This document shows, piece after piece, positions 1-12,265 of a DNA stretch of 64,000 bases. Position numbers and translations under genes: made by a program. Each line of letters starts with the position of its first letter. The first letter of the stretch is position 1. Source of the DNA: Flaveria trinervia (Eukaryota > Streptophyta > Magnoliopsida > Asterales > Asteraceae); NCBI GenBank assembly GCA_025506515.1, contig CM046447.1:86900352-86964351 (forward strand), given 5' to 3'. A model generated the notes under the pieces. That model made no database searches and was not told where the DNA came from. It was given only the letters and a program-made list of their open reading frames with translations.

Positions 1-231
1 GAAGCATCTTCTCCATGTTGTGAGGGAAATTATTAATCAAAGGTAGATTAGAACTTTGAGGAAGATTGGGATTACAACAACTATAAACTAGAGATGACAT
101 CATGCTCCAGTTATCGGGAGAACTATAACCACCATCATCAAGAATACTCTCAGGTGACATACGAGGACGAGAATCAATGTCAATTTCCTTAACAAGAACA
201 TGTTATCCAAGATGTTGAGAAAGTTCAAAAT

Positions 232-465
232 ATGTATCAATCTGAGAAGGAGGAAACTATTGCTCAATTAGAGTTGGTATTGCCTGAGATCGATAAGTTG
301 TTGTCACAACATCATCTTTCAGATCAACAACGATTTGACTACTTGACTATCAAGCATGACACGTTATTACTGAAAATAGAATTAGAAGAGTTAATCTCAC
401 TATATTTTAAAATCGATGATGAAGTCATGAAGATTAATACAACACACAATTCCTTTAGTTGTTGA
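232..465 (+). pseudogene. unrecognised acidic ORF fragment in R1
   Basis: An open stretch of 77 codons, rich in Glu, Leu and Ile (helical, possibly coiled coil). No catalytic motif is visible and I do not recognise it. It sits in the same degenerate gypsy-like relic as the ORF at 666-962. It may be a remnant of the poorly conserved C-terminal or envelope-like region of an Athila/Tat element, but nothing in the sequence proves this. It could also be a chance ORF. Confidence 0.25.
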
Positions 466-665
466 GGAGCCTTGTGTAGAACAAGTAGTGGTTGATGCTT
501 ATGATGATGAAGTGGATAAGGATGTTATAGAGCAAAGAGTTGAATGTTTAATCTAATAAATGGCATAACATCTCCTAGAAAACAAGAGACTAAGATATTA
601 CCATGTGGTTTTGATAACCCTTCAATATTCATCATGCAACTTGACAAACCATGGGATAATGGATC

Positions 666-962
666 GTGTTCAAAGAAGAGAAAAAGAGTATAGAGGACAT
701 CAGACAATTTATTCATAGGAAAGCCCACAACGATTCTATAGACATGCCAAGGAGAGGAAATAAGGTGTGGACCCGACATGTAAACTACCATGGATATAGT
801 GGAAACTCGGTAGGAAAATATGGATTTAAAATGTTAACCATTGATTCAAGAGACATGGAGACGATGAAAAAGAAAATAGAGATTCGCTATGTTTACTATC
901 GAGCATTTGTTAGGAATGTGGTAAAAATGTTCAATTTAACCACCATAAGTGGTTGCAGGTAA
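666..962 (+). pseudogene. unrecognised basic ORF fragment in R1
   Basis: An open stretch of 98 codons, rich in Lys and Arg, ending at the boundary of the 'GGTCTAGCTGAAGACC' non-coding tail. Its end next to that tail suggests the last coding part of the relic element. No known domain is recognisable. The upstream ORF at 232-465 is in another frame, so any original gene is broken. Confidence 0.3.
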
Positions 963-1585
963 GGTCTAGCTGAAGACCTAAAACTTAGCGCTTAGGTAGG
1001 CAACCCTAGAACTTTGTGGGTGTGTTCACTATAAACCCTCATGAGAATACAACTCATCCACTCGGGTCTACCGAGGGGTTTAAAGGCTTGTTGCATTTGC
1101 TAAATGCAACCATGATTCCTACGAAAGTGAGTTTTACTTCTTAAATTAGTTTTTGTGTCCTTTGTTTCATATTTTTTAGCTAGTTCAATCATGCACAAGA
1201 CGCAAGCACTCAAGTGTGGGCAGGCGCAAGTCCCTTACTAAAAGCTCTCACTAATGATCAGGTAAATGTACTCCTTCCATATCTTGCTTATTAATCATTA
1301 CCATGTTTATTTATGTTGTAAAACCATAAATTGGGGATAATGTATCCCAAGTGTGAGGGAATCCACGGTGTACATTCGAGTTAGAACTCGTGTAATTGAT
1401 ACATATCAAGATCATAGGCTAATGTATGCATAAATATGATAGAGGCATTAGTATTAAGCCATTTGTTTAAACCCTTCTTTTTAATTCCATACCAAAAAAA
1501 TCTCCCTATAGACACCATGTTGAGCCCTAACTTGTCATTTCAAGCAAAAACAATAAACCCAAAAGCCTTAGCCTTTTATGGAACC

Positions 1586-1590
1586 TTATG
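1586..1590. repeat. R2 target-site duplication, left copy
   Basis: TTATG abuts the left LTR; the same five bases follow the right LTR at 43675-43679. Confidence 0.9.
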
Positions 1591-2414
1591 TGCAGGATCA
1601 GTTTTTGTTACTAAACACTTGGTTTTCTCTCAAACTCACTTAAACAACACTCTTGATGAAAGCAGAATCTTTAAGAGTTGATAACAATATACTAAGTAAT
1701 AACCAAACACAAGAAGTAATTTTCAAGGTACTTGCATATATTGCTTCTCAACTCAAATATTACAAGACTTTTACAAGCATGTTCTTATGAGTTACAATGA
1801 GAGACTATATATAATACTACCTACAGCTGAATATACTTTGATATTAGATGGAATTCTCTAATTAGATAAGACTTTATCTGAGATATGGTAGCCAGGACAT
1901 GTCCCTAACTTACCTTTTGTCACCAACTAAAGTTGATAACTTGTACTAACATAAAAAAGTGAGCAGTGGAATAAAGTATGGTCAACTACATGGCTCTTTG
2001 AGAAAATGCCATGCAGTATCAGAGGTCTGCAGTAGAGTGTCAAAGGGCATACTTATGTCCACTGGTTCATAGTAGTGTCTTCTGAAGGTTAAATGGCTTC
2101 GGAAGAACAAGTACTTCCGAAGCCACTTATACTTCGGAAGAGGCTGCTTCTTCCGAGGCTTGAGAACTTCTTCTTTCTTCATACTTTGGAAGTAGTCTTC
2201 TGATTTATTCCTTAGAGAGTTCATCTTCGGAAGTGAATACTTTATCTTCAGAAGTAGAGCTTTGCCTTCGGTCGTGGAACTTTTTCTTTGTCTTCGGAAG
2301 AACTCTACTTCCTTCGGAAGTTCCACACTTGGCTTCGGAAGCCTTTGTAAGCAACACCAAAATTTGTCTAAGTGATTTGGTTTTGGTTGCACCAGCCTTC
2401 TTCTTGATCCAACA
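1591..2414 (-). repeat. R2 3' LTR
   Basis: Direct repeat of 42817-43674, slightly shorter because of small internal deletions. On the minus strand it starts TGTTGGATC and ends GATCCTGCA. It holds a cluster of CTTCGGAAG/CTTCCGAAG words at 2096-2345, upstream (minus sense) of a TATATATAG box near 1803-1815. This arrangement, array then TATA, recurs inside the element before the accessory ORF. Confidence 0.92.
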
Positions 2415-2424
2415 AACTCCCCCT
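2415..2424 (-). other. R2 polypurine tract
   Basis: On the minus strand AGGGGGAGTT directly precedes the 3' LTR, the expected plus-strand primer for reverse transcription. Confidence 0.85.
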
Positions 2425-2551
2425 AGGCTGATGCTACCAAAACCTTACTTGTTTCTACTCATCAAAACCTTCAGCACCAGGGTGAGTAAATACTTATCAG
2501 TCTCTTTGTTCTTCCCTAATGTGGTGCTAAGAAATTTGTACAAATTTTTGG

Positions 2552-5500
2552 TTAACAGGATCTCCAGTCTGTCTCCCTGATGATATGTACCCTTTGTTGT
2601 GGCCCTCTAAAAAGCGTTAGTTGATGGGAGCTATAATCATATTCCCATCGAACTATAGGCTCCAATTCAGGACCTTCCACCATCTGTAGAAAGGTTGTGC
2701 CCTTGGTGGGAGATCTATCCTTGTCTTCCTTTCTTCTCAATCTTAACTTTTCCTCGATCTCGGCATTTGCTGTTAACTCAGCTAGATGAAGACTGCTGAG
2801 ATGATTCTTGATGTGAGCAGCAGTTTCAGAGTTGGAGGGGTTAGGAATAGTTTCTCTGCTAACTCAACAATATCAAACCTGTTGGAGTGTAGCAGAGAGG
2901 TGGAATTCAATCTATTAACTTCACCATTCTCTCTTTCCACAACAAAGTTACGAGTAGCTTCATCGAACCTCCACCGAAGTATATTCTTTCTAGACATAAG
3001 AGACTGACTAGGAATCTTGTCCTCTTTTCTTGTATCCAGTAGAGTCACCAGCTTCCTTCTTAGTTTCTTCTTTTAATCATTTAATGATTATGAGTTGATT
3101 CCAAGAAGTACTACAGCCTGGTCCAGTGTTCCTCTAGGTAGATCAAGAAATTGATCTCTTGTGAGGAAACATGAAGATCCATCCACATAAGTTAGCTTGA
3201 TGGAGTCTTCCTCATAGGAGATATCGCTCAGGGTTGTGCAATTGATGAGCCTATTCTTGATGCTTTTAAACTCTTCTAGAGAGAGATGTTTAGAAGGCTG
3301 AGGGGATGGTTGAGAAGGTTGTGGGGTAGGATGTGGTGAGGTGGTTTGGGTTAGAGTTTTGGGTTCAAGGATGGGCAGTTTTGGTGGTTGAGGTGAAGAA
3401 GTAGATGAAGGTAAAGGTGTGGGTTCAGGAGTGTAAGGTTTAGTTTTGATGGTGAAGGGAGAGGGAATTGGTTCAGGTTGGGGTTGAGTGGTTGGTGTGA
3501 AGGTTATCCCTGTACCCTTCTGTACATCTCTCTTCTTTTCCCCGAACGAATGTCAACTTTGATCTCACTGACAATTCGTTGGAGTGTCCTTTCAGATATG
3601 GGACCCACCTGCCTTCCAGAGAAGCTGTGAGCCCGGAGATAGTCTTTCATCCAAGCTTTGTCACCTATCTTCCTAGTTGTAGATGCCCTTGCTTCTTCCT
3701 TTTTCTTCTTCTTCTTCTTTAACTTTTCTATTGCAGCTCTTTTTCTTTCTTTCTCCATTTGATCTTGCTCTTTGTTGATGAGCCAAAGGATCGTTTCATC
3801 ATTGTGTGGAGAAAGTTCTTGAAGAGAGAAGCCTCTGGAGGTTAGGAAATCTATCCTTTCCCTCCTTAGCTGCGTGTCAGCTTCGCTTTGTTCTTTTTCC
3901 TTCCCTTCCTCTGAGGCCAACCTTGCTGCTTCCTACTACAGCTTGGTTGCCTTTTCCAGTTTCACCAACTCCTCTAATGGTAGCAGGAGTGTTTCTACAT
4001 TGGCAGCTCCTAGCTGAATGAGCCGGTCAATGATCTCTTCTCTCTTTTTGTTGTCGATAGCCTCCTGGTTGGCTACAGTTGCTTTTGTACTAGCAGTCAA
4101 CAGCTTCCTAGTTGGAAGTCTCCTTTTTCTTTTCAGCTTTTTAATATTCTCCTCTTCCTGAAGCTCTTCCACAGTCATCTTCTATTTTCCTTTGGTATCT
4201 TTTGATGACCTTAACTTTGGTGGTTCTTGGACAGTGGATACTGATTGTATGAGAGGTAGAAATGGTGTCTAGATAGGAGGTTGATCCAGAAAGTCCTCAC
4301 TGTTCACCTCAGATTCCATTTCCAGGATTGCATCTGTGATGATCAGTTTATCATATATTTTGAAAAGTCCTTCTGTAGCTTCCATTTCAGCATTGGAAGA
4401 TTCAGCTTGTTCTTCCGAGGCTTTAACTTCAGCTTCGGAAGTTAGAGGGAATGCAGATTTTGTCCTAACTATTTCAGTTGCTGGCCATCAGTCCCCATTT
4501 CCCCATCGAATTGAATCTCAGGTTCCATGTGGACCTTAGGTTGACCAACTTCTTCCACGGTGGTAGAAGGTGCAGTATCTGAAGCTCTTCAGCTCCAAAG
4601 TAAATCATGGCAGCATCAAGACTTGGCTGATCATGAGCAGATCTTAACAAGAACTGAGAAAAGAAGCTGTAGAGATCTCTGAGCATCCTTGAATCAATTG
4701 TTAGAGTGACTTGAGACGGCCCAGAAGAAGTTGTGATAGGAGCCAAATATTTATAAGTTGAAGATTGACTCTTGGGTCCTCATATGGTTGTCTCTGAACA
4801 CTCTCCCCCTTTTTGGTAGCATCATCTTCAGAGGTAGATGAGCTGGAGGAAGAGGTCAAGGAGACCTGAACAGGTACATGTCTAACAGATCTCTCAATCT
4901 GTTTCTTAACTAGTTGAGACTTGAGATTGTCAATCTCAAGTTGTTGAGTGGCAGACCTTTCTTCTAAAGTCCTAACCTTGGATTCAAGGTTTGTGACTTT
5001 AGATAGTAGGTCTGTAATGAAGATTTTCATGCTTCCCTTATCTTCTTTTAATGAATCATGGGGAGATGAAGTAACATACTAGTATGTTCGACCTCACCAC
5101 CAGATGTGATTTCTTGGCACCCTGGTTTCCCTTGCTTAATGATGTCTCTTGCAGAGTCATCAAAAGGCATGGTTTCCATAGATTCAATCTCAGAATTGTT
5201 ACCACTGTTCTTAAGGTCCATTGAGGCACCTTTTGTAGTGGTAGCTGAATCTGCATGAGTTCCCTCCACATCAGTGGGACTCACCTAAGTTATGGGTTGC
5301 TGATGGGGGCTAGAGATAAGGGATCTCTCTAGGCTCTGTTGATCTTGGAGAGGGTGTTGTAGATCATATCATTGCCATGGAGAGATGTTATCTCTTCATC
5401 AATTTTGAAGAGAAGGTTAGTGAAAGATAAGGAGGTTAAACCTACTGACCCGGGACCTTGGTCAATGTCTATAGACATTAAGCCTTTGGTGGGACTGTCC

Positions 5501-6569
5501 CTTGTTGGCTGCTTAGAGGAGTGTAAAGACTCACTCTGAGGGCTTTCAGATTGGGTAATGGGCTCATGGGTTTAATACTAAGGAGAAAAAAGACCCATAT
5601 TAAGGTCAATGGTGAAGGAAGGTGAGACCTCAGACTGAGTAGGAGCCTAATGTTCAACTCTATCCTTTTAGGTTGAACAGGAGGAGCTTGTTTAATCAGA
5701 GTAGACTGAACAAGGGTTCATTTGGGGTGTCTTGTGTAGGTGATGGTGATGGGAGGAGAGGGTAGTGTTGGCATTGTGGTTGAAGTTGCTGGTGTGGGTT
5801 CATCACCTGTGGGGTGAACAGGGATGTCACCAGGAGCAATGTGCCCAGTCATACTAGGAGGTAGAAGTGTACCTTCCAGTGAAGTTGGTGGATACCCTCT
5901 TCAATGTCTTGAAGATGGATGGCCTCATGTAAGGAACAAGCAGAGTGGCTGCCCAGACAAGTCGCCTCTGGTCCAGCTCACAGTTAATGATGTGCTAAAG
6001 AAATCTGGGATACACAAAGAATGTTTCCCTCTGAAGATTTCTAATGAGATTGAGCAGCACAAATCTTGAGTAGTTGAAGCGCAGGCCTCTCACCAATCCA
6101 TGAACTTGGTACCCTAGTTCATATGGGATTTGATCCCATCCCCCAGATTTGTTTGACAAGCAGTGAAGGACAATGTGCAGGAGGAACTTCCAGTTGTAGG
6201 AGAAGTTGTATTTGTAGACAGTTGACCTGCTCACATCTCCACCATATCCCATGAGGATGTATGTGCTGTCTAAATCTACCTTGGGGAACTTAGTAGGGGC
6301 ACGTTCATCATGAAGCCCCAGATGCTCCCTGATGAGTTGTTCAGAGATGACCAACTCTTGGCCATAAATGTGGGATCATATTACACGAACCCCATTTAGG
6401 GTTTTGACCTGACTGTTTCCCCAAAATTCAGTCATGTGGTTGAGGTAAACCGTGGGATTAACAATCAAGAATGTCTAGTAGGATGATTGAAGGAGATAAT
6501 TTAAGAGAAGTCCGCATCTCTTGAAGAATCAAGAAGTGCGACTTGGTTGTGTTGAGGATTTAGGGCCAT
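2552..6569 (-). pseudogene. R2 accessory ORF downstream of pol (unknown function)
   Basis: A long coding region between pol and the 3' LTR, now in several frames. It starts at the ATG at 6569, with an N-terminus containing NPQHNQVALLD. It then shows IVNPTVYLNHMTEFW near 6430-6470 and a conserved block at 6354-5995 with WKFLLHIVLHCLSNKSGGWDQ. The middle (about 5030-4700) and the later part (4178-3504) are charged and coiled-coil-like, with a run of Lys/Glu near 3700. The final part (3048-2552) is again basic. The corresponding ORFs in R5 (32903) and R3 (24781) share the HNxxA(x)L start, and R5 shares NPTIY and SWDQ. From memory, similar uncharacterised proteins are abundant in Asteraceae assemblies. 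SIRE-type elements carry an envelope-like ORF here, but I see no clear signal peptide or membrane segment. Confidence 0.75.
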
Positions 6570-6659
6570 TGTAAAAGTGAAGGTAAAGCAATTTGAGTAT
6601 GGGTGAATTTAGAAGCAGGGAAACTTTTAGGGCTGTAAAATTTGTGATAAGAAGATGAG

Positions 6660-7130
6660 AGTGAACAGTCGGAATTATTTAAAAGAAGGTGGAATGACGG
6701 TAAAGTGTTAGGATAAGGTGAAATGACGGTTCAATGGATGAAGTGACAGGGGTGGTAAGGTTTAATTCAGTTAAATAATCCGACTTCATTAACAAAATCT
6801 TTACTTTTTACTGTGTGGGGCTCAAGAGATTTCCGTTACACAGTAAAATCTCTCTTGAGAATATAAAAGATTTCCGAAGGTAATTTGTCTTCCGAAAGCA
6901 ATTCCTACTTCTGAAGGTAAAAGTAACTTCTGAGAGTAGAGATTGTTTTCGAAGGGAGAGATTTTGTAAGCTTCGGAAGTAGATCTGATATGAAATCAAT
7001 CGCTTCTTCCGAGACCAAAAAAACTCTGCCGAGAAGAAAATTATCCTTGGAGAAATTTTTCTTCGGAAGATATGAAAATAACTTCCGAGGGTTAATTTCT
7101 CTCGGAAGAAATTTATACTTAGAAAATTTC
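6660..7130 (-). promoter_or_regulatory. R2 internal palindrome cluster and possible promoter of the accessory ORF
   Basis: Between the end of pol (7209) and the accessory ATG (6569) lies a cluster of TTCCGAAG, CTTCGGAAG and CTCGGAAG words (6866-7110). These are the same words that fill the R2 LTR. In the minus direction an AT-rich TTTTAAATAATT (6673-6684) follows, about 110 bases before the ATG. This reproduces the LTR order, array then TATA-like box. Promoter activity is inference. Confidence 0.5.
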
Positions 7131-7208
7131 AAAGAGATCTTCTGTAACAGGGCTTAATTTGTATTGACATAAGACTTTACACATTAAAAGGTTTTCAAAA
7201 GAGGTAAT

Positions 7209-9721
7209 CTAATCAAAGTTAATCATCCCAATAGTTGTTATAAGATAACTAAATCTTTGTTCATCAATATCTTTGGTAAACAGATCAGCATATTATCATT
7301 TGAATCAACTTTGATTAGTTTAATTAGATTGTTTTCATGAATATCTCTAATGAAATGGTACCTGATATCAATATGCTTTGTCTTCGAGTGCTTTACCGGA
7401 TTTTCAGTAATGGAGATAGCACTGTTGTTGTCAATATGGATAGGAGTACTCATAAAATTAATTTCATAGTCTAACATCTAGTTTTGAATCCATAGCAACT
7501 GAGCACAGCAGGTAGCAGCAATGTATTCAGCTTCAGCAGTTGATGTAGAGACACAAGATTGTTCTTGCATTGCCATGAGATGATCCTTCCACCAAGAAAT
7601 TGAGATCCTCCTAATTTTGATTTCTTGTCAATGTTGTAGCCACTATAGTCACTGTCAGAGTATCCATAGAGATTAAAATCACTATTTCTTGGATACCAGA
7701 GACCTAATTTAGGTGCTCCTTTGAGGTATCTAAGGATTCTATTTGCAGCAGCTAGATGAGACACCTTTGGAGCAGCCTGATATCTTGCATAGATACAAGT
7801 TGGAAACATAATATCAGGTCTACTGGCTATAAGATACATCAGAGAACCGATAATCGCCCTATACTGATGTTGATTAGTATCCTCCCCCTCAAGGTCAGGA
7901 CAAAGATTATGGTTTCTGAGTATGGGTGTCTTGGCTGACTTTCAATCTTTCATCTCAAATCTCTCTAAGATGTCATTGACATACTTGGATTGATTGATGA
8001 AGAAGCCTTCCTTCAATTGCTTCACCTGAATTCCAAGGAAAAAATCCATTTTTCCCATGGAACTCATCTCAAACTTCTTCTCATAATGCTTTCAAAGTCC
8101 TTGCACATTGGTCATTTGAAGAGCCAATATGATATCATCAACATAGACTTGAACAAGAAAAATGTCCTTACCAGACTTCCTTATGAATAAAGTCTTGTCA
8201 ATGGTTCCTCTGGTGTAGCCATTCTTAAGGAGAAACTGAGATAAAGTCTCATACCACAGCCTTGGTGCTTGGTGCAACCCATATAAAGCTTTATCCAATT
8301 TGCACACATAGTGAGGATGTTATGGGTCTTCAAATCCTGGAGGTTGGCACACATACACTTCCCTATCTATATCCCCATATAGAAAGGCACACTTGACATC
8401 AAGCTGGTAGAAAGTAAAGTTCTTAGAAGCAGCATCAGCAAGGAAGATCCTAACTGCCTCAAGTCTTGCAACAGGTGCAAAGACATCAGTATAATCAATT
8501 CCTTCCTCTTGAGTGTATCCTTAAACTACCAGTCTTGCCTTATTCTTGATGATCAAGCCTCTGTTATCTTTTTTGTTCCTGAACACCCATTTAGTGTCTA
8601 TTGGTACTTGACCAGATGGTAGCAGACAAAGGTTCCAAACCTTCTGTCTCTTGAATTGAAGCAACTCCTCTTCCATTGATTCAAGCCAGCTACTATCTTT
8701 CAAGTCATCTTCTACCTTCTTAGGTTCCATCTGGGATAAGAAGCATGAATACAAGCAGACATTCCCATGATGAGTCTGCCCTCTTGTTCTCACACCTTCA
8801 GAGACATCCTCAATGATGTTCTCAGCTGGATGAGTGTTATGAATCCTAAGACGAGGAATCACTTCCAGTGGAAGAGATAGATCCAGGATGGACATATTTG
8901 CTCAGGAACTAGAACACTTTGTCCAGCTGTTGTTTCAAAGTCATTCAACGAGGACTGATTGAATGAATGAGAAACATCATCAATGGTTGGCTATAGAGTA
9001 GCATCAATAGTTGCCTGTTCCTTCAAGATGCTAAACCTATCAGCTAGGTGTTATGTAGGATCGCCTGATGAGTTTTGAGGATTAGCAGGTGATTCACTAG
9101 TTAAAGCTTCACTATTCCTTGATATGGATATGTTTTCGCATCTGTGAATATTGGAAGCTTGATATGTTGCAGCTCTTGGAGAACTTGGAAGAGGTCTGGG
9201 TAGCTCAAACAGTTGATCATCAACAGCAGCATCAACATCATTTTGAGCACCTGTTCCAACTGAAACATTCTCACAAGAAGGTTTAGAAAAGTTTGGAAAC
9301 AATTCTAAATCAAAGATATGATCAGGGTCATTCCCCCTAACACAAGGAGTGTGCTCATTAACAACTATATTGGATGACTTCTCAAATTGTTGATTCTTAA
9401 CGTTGTATACTCTGTAAGCTTTGGAGCTAGAAGAGTATCCAACAAAGATAGCATCATCTGACTTTTCAGCAAAATTTGCTAAATTGTCCTTTGTGTTAAG
9501 TATGGTACACCTACAGCCAAAGGACCTCAAAAAGCCAATGAACGATGGCCTCTTGTTCCATAGCTCATAAGGGGTTTTTCTATGTGGCTTAACTACAAGA
9601 ATTATGTTCTGCATATAGCATGCAGTGCTGACTGCCTCTACCCAGAATGTTAGAGGTAGTTTGGAATCAGCTAACATAGTTCAAGCAGCCTTAATAAGTG
9701 TCCTCTCAACAACACCATTTT
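7209..9721 (-). pseudogene. R2 pol, second part: integrase C-half, RT, RNase H
   Basis: This continues the integrase cut by R3. It begins with the degenerate end of the integrase core (around 9721-9660: VER-like then MLADSKLPLTFW). It carries the 'GKSDDAIFVGYSSSSKAYRVYN'-type C-terminal region (9480-9380, abbreviated motif FVGYS). RT begins near 8720 (LEESMEEELLQF, then TKWVFRNK) and keeps an intact VYVDD near 8140. RNase H shows YSDSDYSG near 7650 and a final TKHIDIRYHFIRD near 7370. Several stops and frameshifts break it. The frame end at 7209 is reached only by a shift near 7285. It was one polyprotein with 39141-40067 before R3 inserted. Confidence 0.88.
9717..9721. repeat. R3 target-site duplication, left copy
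   Basis: ATTTT precedes the R3 5' LTR and is repeated at 39141-39145 after the 3' LTR. It lies inside the integrase sequence of R2. Confidence 0.9.
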
Positions 9722-10460
9722 TGTAGATGCATGTGTCCCTAGTTTCTGAACTTAATGTAAAATGTCTTTATTGTCTTACACATATGTAATTGAATGGGTA
9801 CTTAATGAAATACAATGTGTGGTTGTGCTTAAATGTCAAATATTTCATTGCTTGGTATGTAATAATGATTATTAAACTAATTATATAGGTTTGTGGTTGG
9901 TTGAATAGAACTAACTTAAATAATGATTGTGAAACATATTCAAACTAAATCATATGAAGTTCTCATGTGATTGGGCCATGCTAATGGACCTTACGCATGA
10001 ACAAATTCATGCTAATGAACTAGTCGTACGAATGAACCAGGAGACTGGATCAGTCGCATGATTGTAACATAAGATTGACTCAGTCGCACGACTGAACACT
10101 CAGTCGTGTAAATGGATCAATCGCATGACTCAATCGCACAACTGAACCATGCTAATGGTTTAGTCGCCCGAATGAGAAACCCTAACCTATAAATACCACT
10201 TAAATCGTGGAAAAACGAGACACTTCGAATACCTACATACTAAATCATACCCTAGCCGTCCAGAGACCTCTAAGAACCTGTTCCAAGTTCATAGATCGCA
10301 CTAGATCGATTCCCTATCATTCTTAACGTTTAGATTCAATCTATAATTGTTTCTACGTGCGTTCTCACTGATTGGATCGCCAATCAAATAGGATTTCGCA
10401 CTATTTGATTCGGTATACACGTATATCAGTTAGTATTTCGATTGATACACGATCCTCACA
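9722..10460 (+). repeat. R3 5' LTR
   Basis: Direct repeat of 38401-39140, with scattered substitutions, many of them C/T or G/A transitions. It contains a cluster of CAGTCG/CAATCG/CGAATG words at about 9990-10170, for example the near-palindrome CAGTCGCACGACTG at 10081-10094. A TATAAATA box follows at 10188-10195. It ends ATCCTCACA. Confidence 0.93.
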
Positions 10461-10462
10461 AG

Positions 10463-10475
10463 TGGTATCAAAGCC
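10463..10475 (+). other. R3 primer-binding site
   Basis: TGGTATCAAAGCC lies two bases after the LTR and matches plant initiator-Met tRNA 3' ends with one G-to-A change. Confidence 0.85.
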
Positions 10476-11659
10476 AGGTTACTGCTGGAATGATCTAACA
10501 ATCATTCTAGCAACCCGAGCTCTTGATTTCTGGATCGAATTCAGGTTCTTTGACGTTAAACCCATTTCGTGTTCTTCGTGTTTTGCTCGGATCTGGTTAC
10601 GTGTGTTGTTTCTATGTTAAAATCAAACTCGAAACCACGTTCCAATCACCCCTGCGAATCTTATGATGTCTATATTGGTTCGGTTCATGTAAAATTCATA
10701 AGATCAGGGTTTTTGGCAGCCCTGGCGACTGCAGATTTGAAAATCTGCGTGCAAACCCGTTCATGCAACTAGGCCATGCGAAATGGACCATTCGTCCGAC
10801 TAGACCAGTCGTATGTTTAGTCATGCGACTGGACCAGTCGTATGTTCAATCGCACGAATGAGTCATCCGCATTGACTCATCCGCATTTGTTCCAGACATA
10901 AAAAAGTCTAGAACTGCCTCTTGCACATATTTGAGGATGAGCAAAGCATATTCACCCTTACATTCTTTTGTCAAATAAGTTCGATGTATACCCCATTATT
11001 CGTTGGACTTCTAGAATAGTTGAATATAGTTGGAACATGAAAGAGAGAAGCGAAGATGTCGGCAGTCATGTGCTGATTTTGTGGGATAGTCAGGAGCATC
11101 TGACTATTTATGGCCAATCAAGTTATATCTTTCCGCACAGAGAGGATTCTCATTCTTAGGGAGAATCCATGTTTAGAGTAATTGAAGACGCAATCAGAAA
11201 GTGATGATGTAAGCCGGTTTCTGATGATGAATCTGAGTGCATGCTGATTTGTTTGAGATTGTCAGCTGTGGATTGGAACCTTCTACCTTTTTCCCAATAC
11301 ACCGTATGAAGACGCCAAGAGAGCACAACGTTTATATATTGGGATATGCTGAATATGAGGGGGACTTTTTGCAGGTGTTAGTGTTAATCAGGTTAGCATG
11401 TGTGAAGATTAAAGCAATGGAAAACTGTTCACGTCATTACCTGGAAAAATCAGTCATATGGGGAATCTTGCTGCTGTGATGGTGTTCTGCAAAGTAAACG
11501 AAAGCTATTGTGCCTAAATTCATTTTCAGGGATGTTGTAGCAACCTGACGGATCAACAACGTTGGCTAATATGGTTTTTCATTTGATTCTATTGGAAACC
11601 AGAGCAAAGATTGACTAAAGATTGTAAGAGGTGTTATCTACTATTCGCAAGCAACATCC
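10476..11659 (+). other. R3 leader and a fused element tail without recognisable genes
   Basis: 10476-10915 looks like a leader and ends with another TCGCACGAATG/CATCCGCATT cluster (10770-10885). From about 10920 the sequence changes character. It has only short ORFs (10968-11159, 11237-11479) that I do not recognise, and it leads into a purine tract and an unrelated LTR. I read this as a leader joined to the 3' tail of another element, with the gag-pol of the LTR-matching R3 family missing. Confidence 0.45.
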
Positions 11660-11670
11660 AAGGGGGAATT
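11660..11670 (+). other. polypurine tract before the second LTR type
   Basis: AAGGGGGAATT immediately precedes TGTTGGAGC. A purine tract here means this LTR served as a 3' LTR, yet it is also followed by a primer-binding site. Confidence 0.65.
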
Positions 11671-12261
11671 TGTTGGAGCATATATTGTCATATATAGTAT
11701 GTCTGTCGCCTGTCGAATAGTCTAGGCTTAATGTAATACACCTGATATGTTGTAAACACATGAAACTGGGTCATTCATAGGAGCATATGCAAATGAGACT
11801 CAGTCATACGACTGAGCCATGCTAATGGACCAGTCGTGTGACTGAGAGATGCGATTGGGATATTCGTAAGACTGAACCATAAGTATGGTCCAGTCATACG
11901 ATTCAACCATACGCATGGTCTAGTCGTACGATTGAACCATACACATGGTCCAATCGCACGAATGGGCCCAGTCGCATCTAATATGGGCCGAGGCCTATAT
12001 ATACTAGTTTCAATGTGAAGAGAGAAGAGGGTTTTGAGAGGAGTCTACCCGAGGGCCTAGGCTGCCGGATGAGAGGGGAGATCATGCTCGATCTCTCTTG
12101 GCAAGAGTCTTGATTCTTATGTTGTAACGAGCTTGTAATTGTTAGGTTTTATCAATGAAATCAATTTTTGATAGTTCATGTTATAGATTTGACTTTAGGT
12201 TTTGGTTGTTTATCCTTCTGTCAAGAACATGCGCGGATGTCTATTGATTTGGCCGACTTCA
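11671..12261 (+). repeat. single LTR of a second copia family inside R3
   Basis: Starts TGTTGGAGCATAT and ends near GACTTCA. It contains a CAGTCG/ACGATT/CGCACGAATG cluster (11780-11985), a TATATATA box at 11995-12002 and an AATGAAATC poly(A)-like region, all typical of an LTR. No second copy is visible in the window. It is flanked by a purine tract on the left and a primer-binding site on the right, as in a tandem LTR-internal-LTR-internal array. The exact right end (12261 or 12264) is uncertain. Confidence 0.7.
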
Positions 12262-12265
12262 TAAT

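Larger units (their letters stand above)
1..1590 (+). mobile_element. R1, left part: 3' internal region of a gypsy-like relic
   Basis: This stretch is interrupted at 1590 by R2 and resumes at 43675. The TTATG at its end is repeated at 43675-43679. It has two short degenerate ORFs (232-465, 666-962). After them comes a non-coding tail that includes a self-complementary 'GGTCTAGCTGAAGACC' (962-977), an 'agcgctt...ggcaaccc' stretch and 'aagtgtggg' motifs. From memory, such tails are common before the 3' LTR of plant Athila/Tat elements. That family call is inference. The 5' part lies beyond the window. Confidence 0.5.

Noticed and set aside
1436..1681. Plus-strand ORF crossing the R1/R2 border
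   Set aside because: Runs from R1 tail into the R2 LTR; an artefact of the junction.
2233..2580. Plus-strand ORF in the R2 LTR; similar one at 43472-43684
   Set aside because: Lies in LTR sequence and opposite to element sense; the array words keep frames open by chance.
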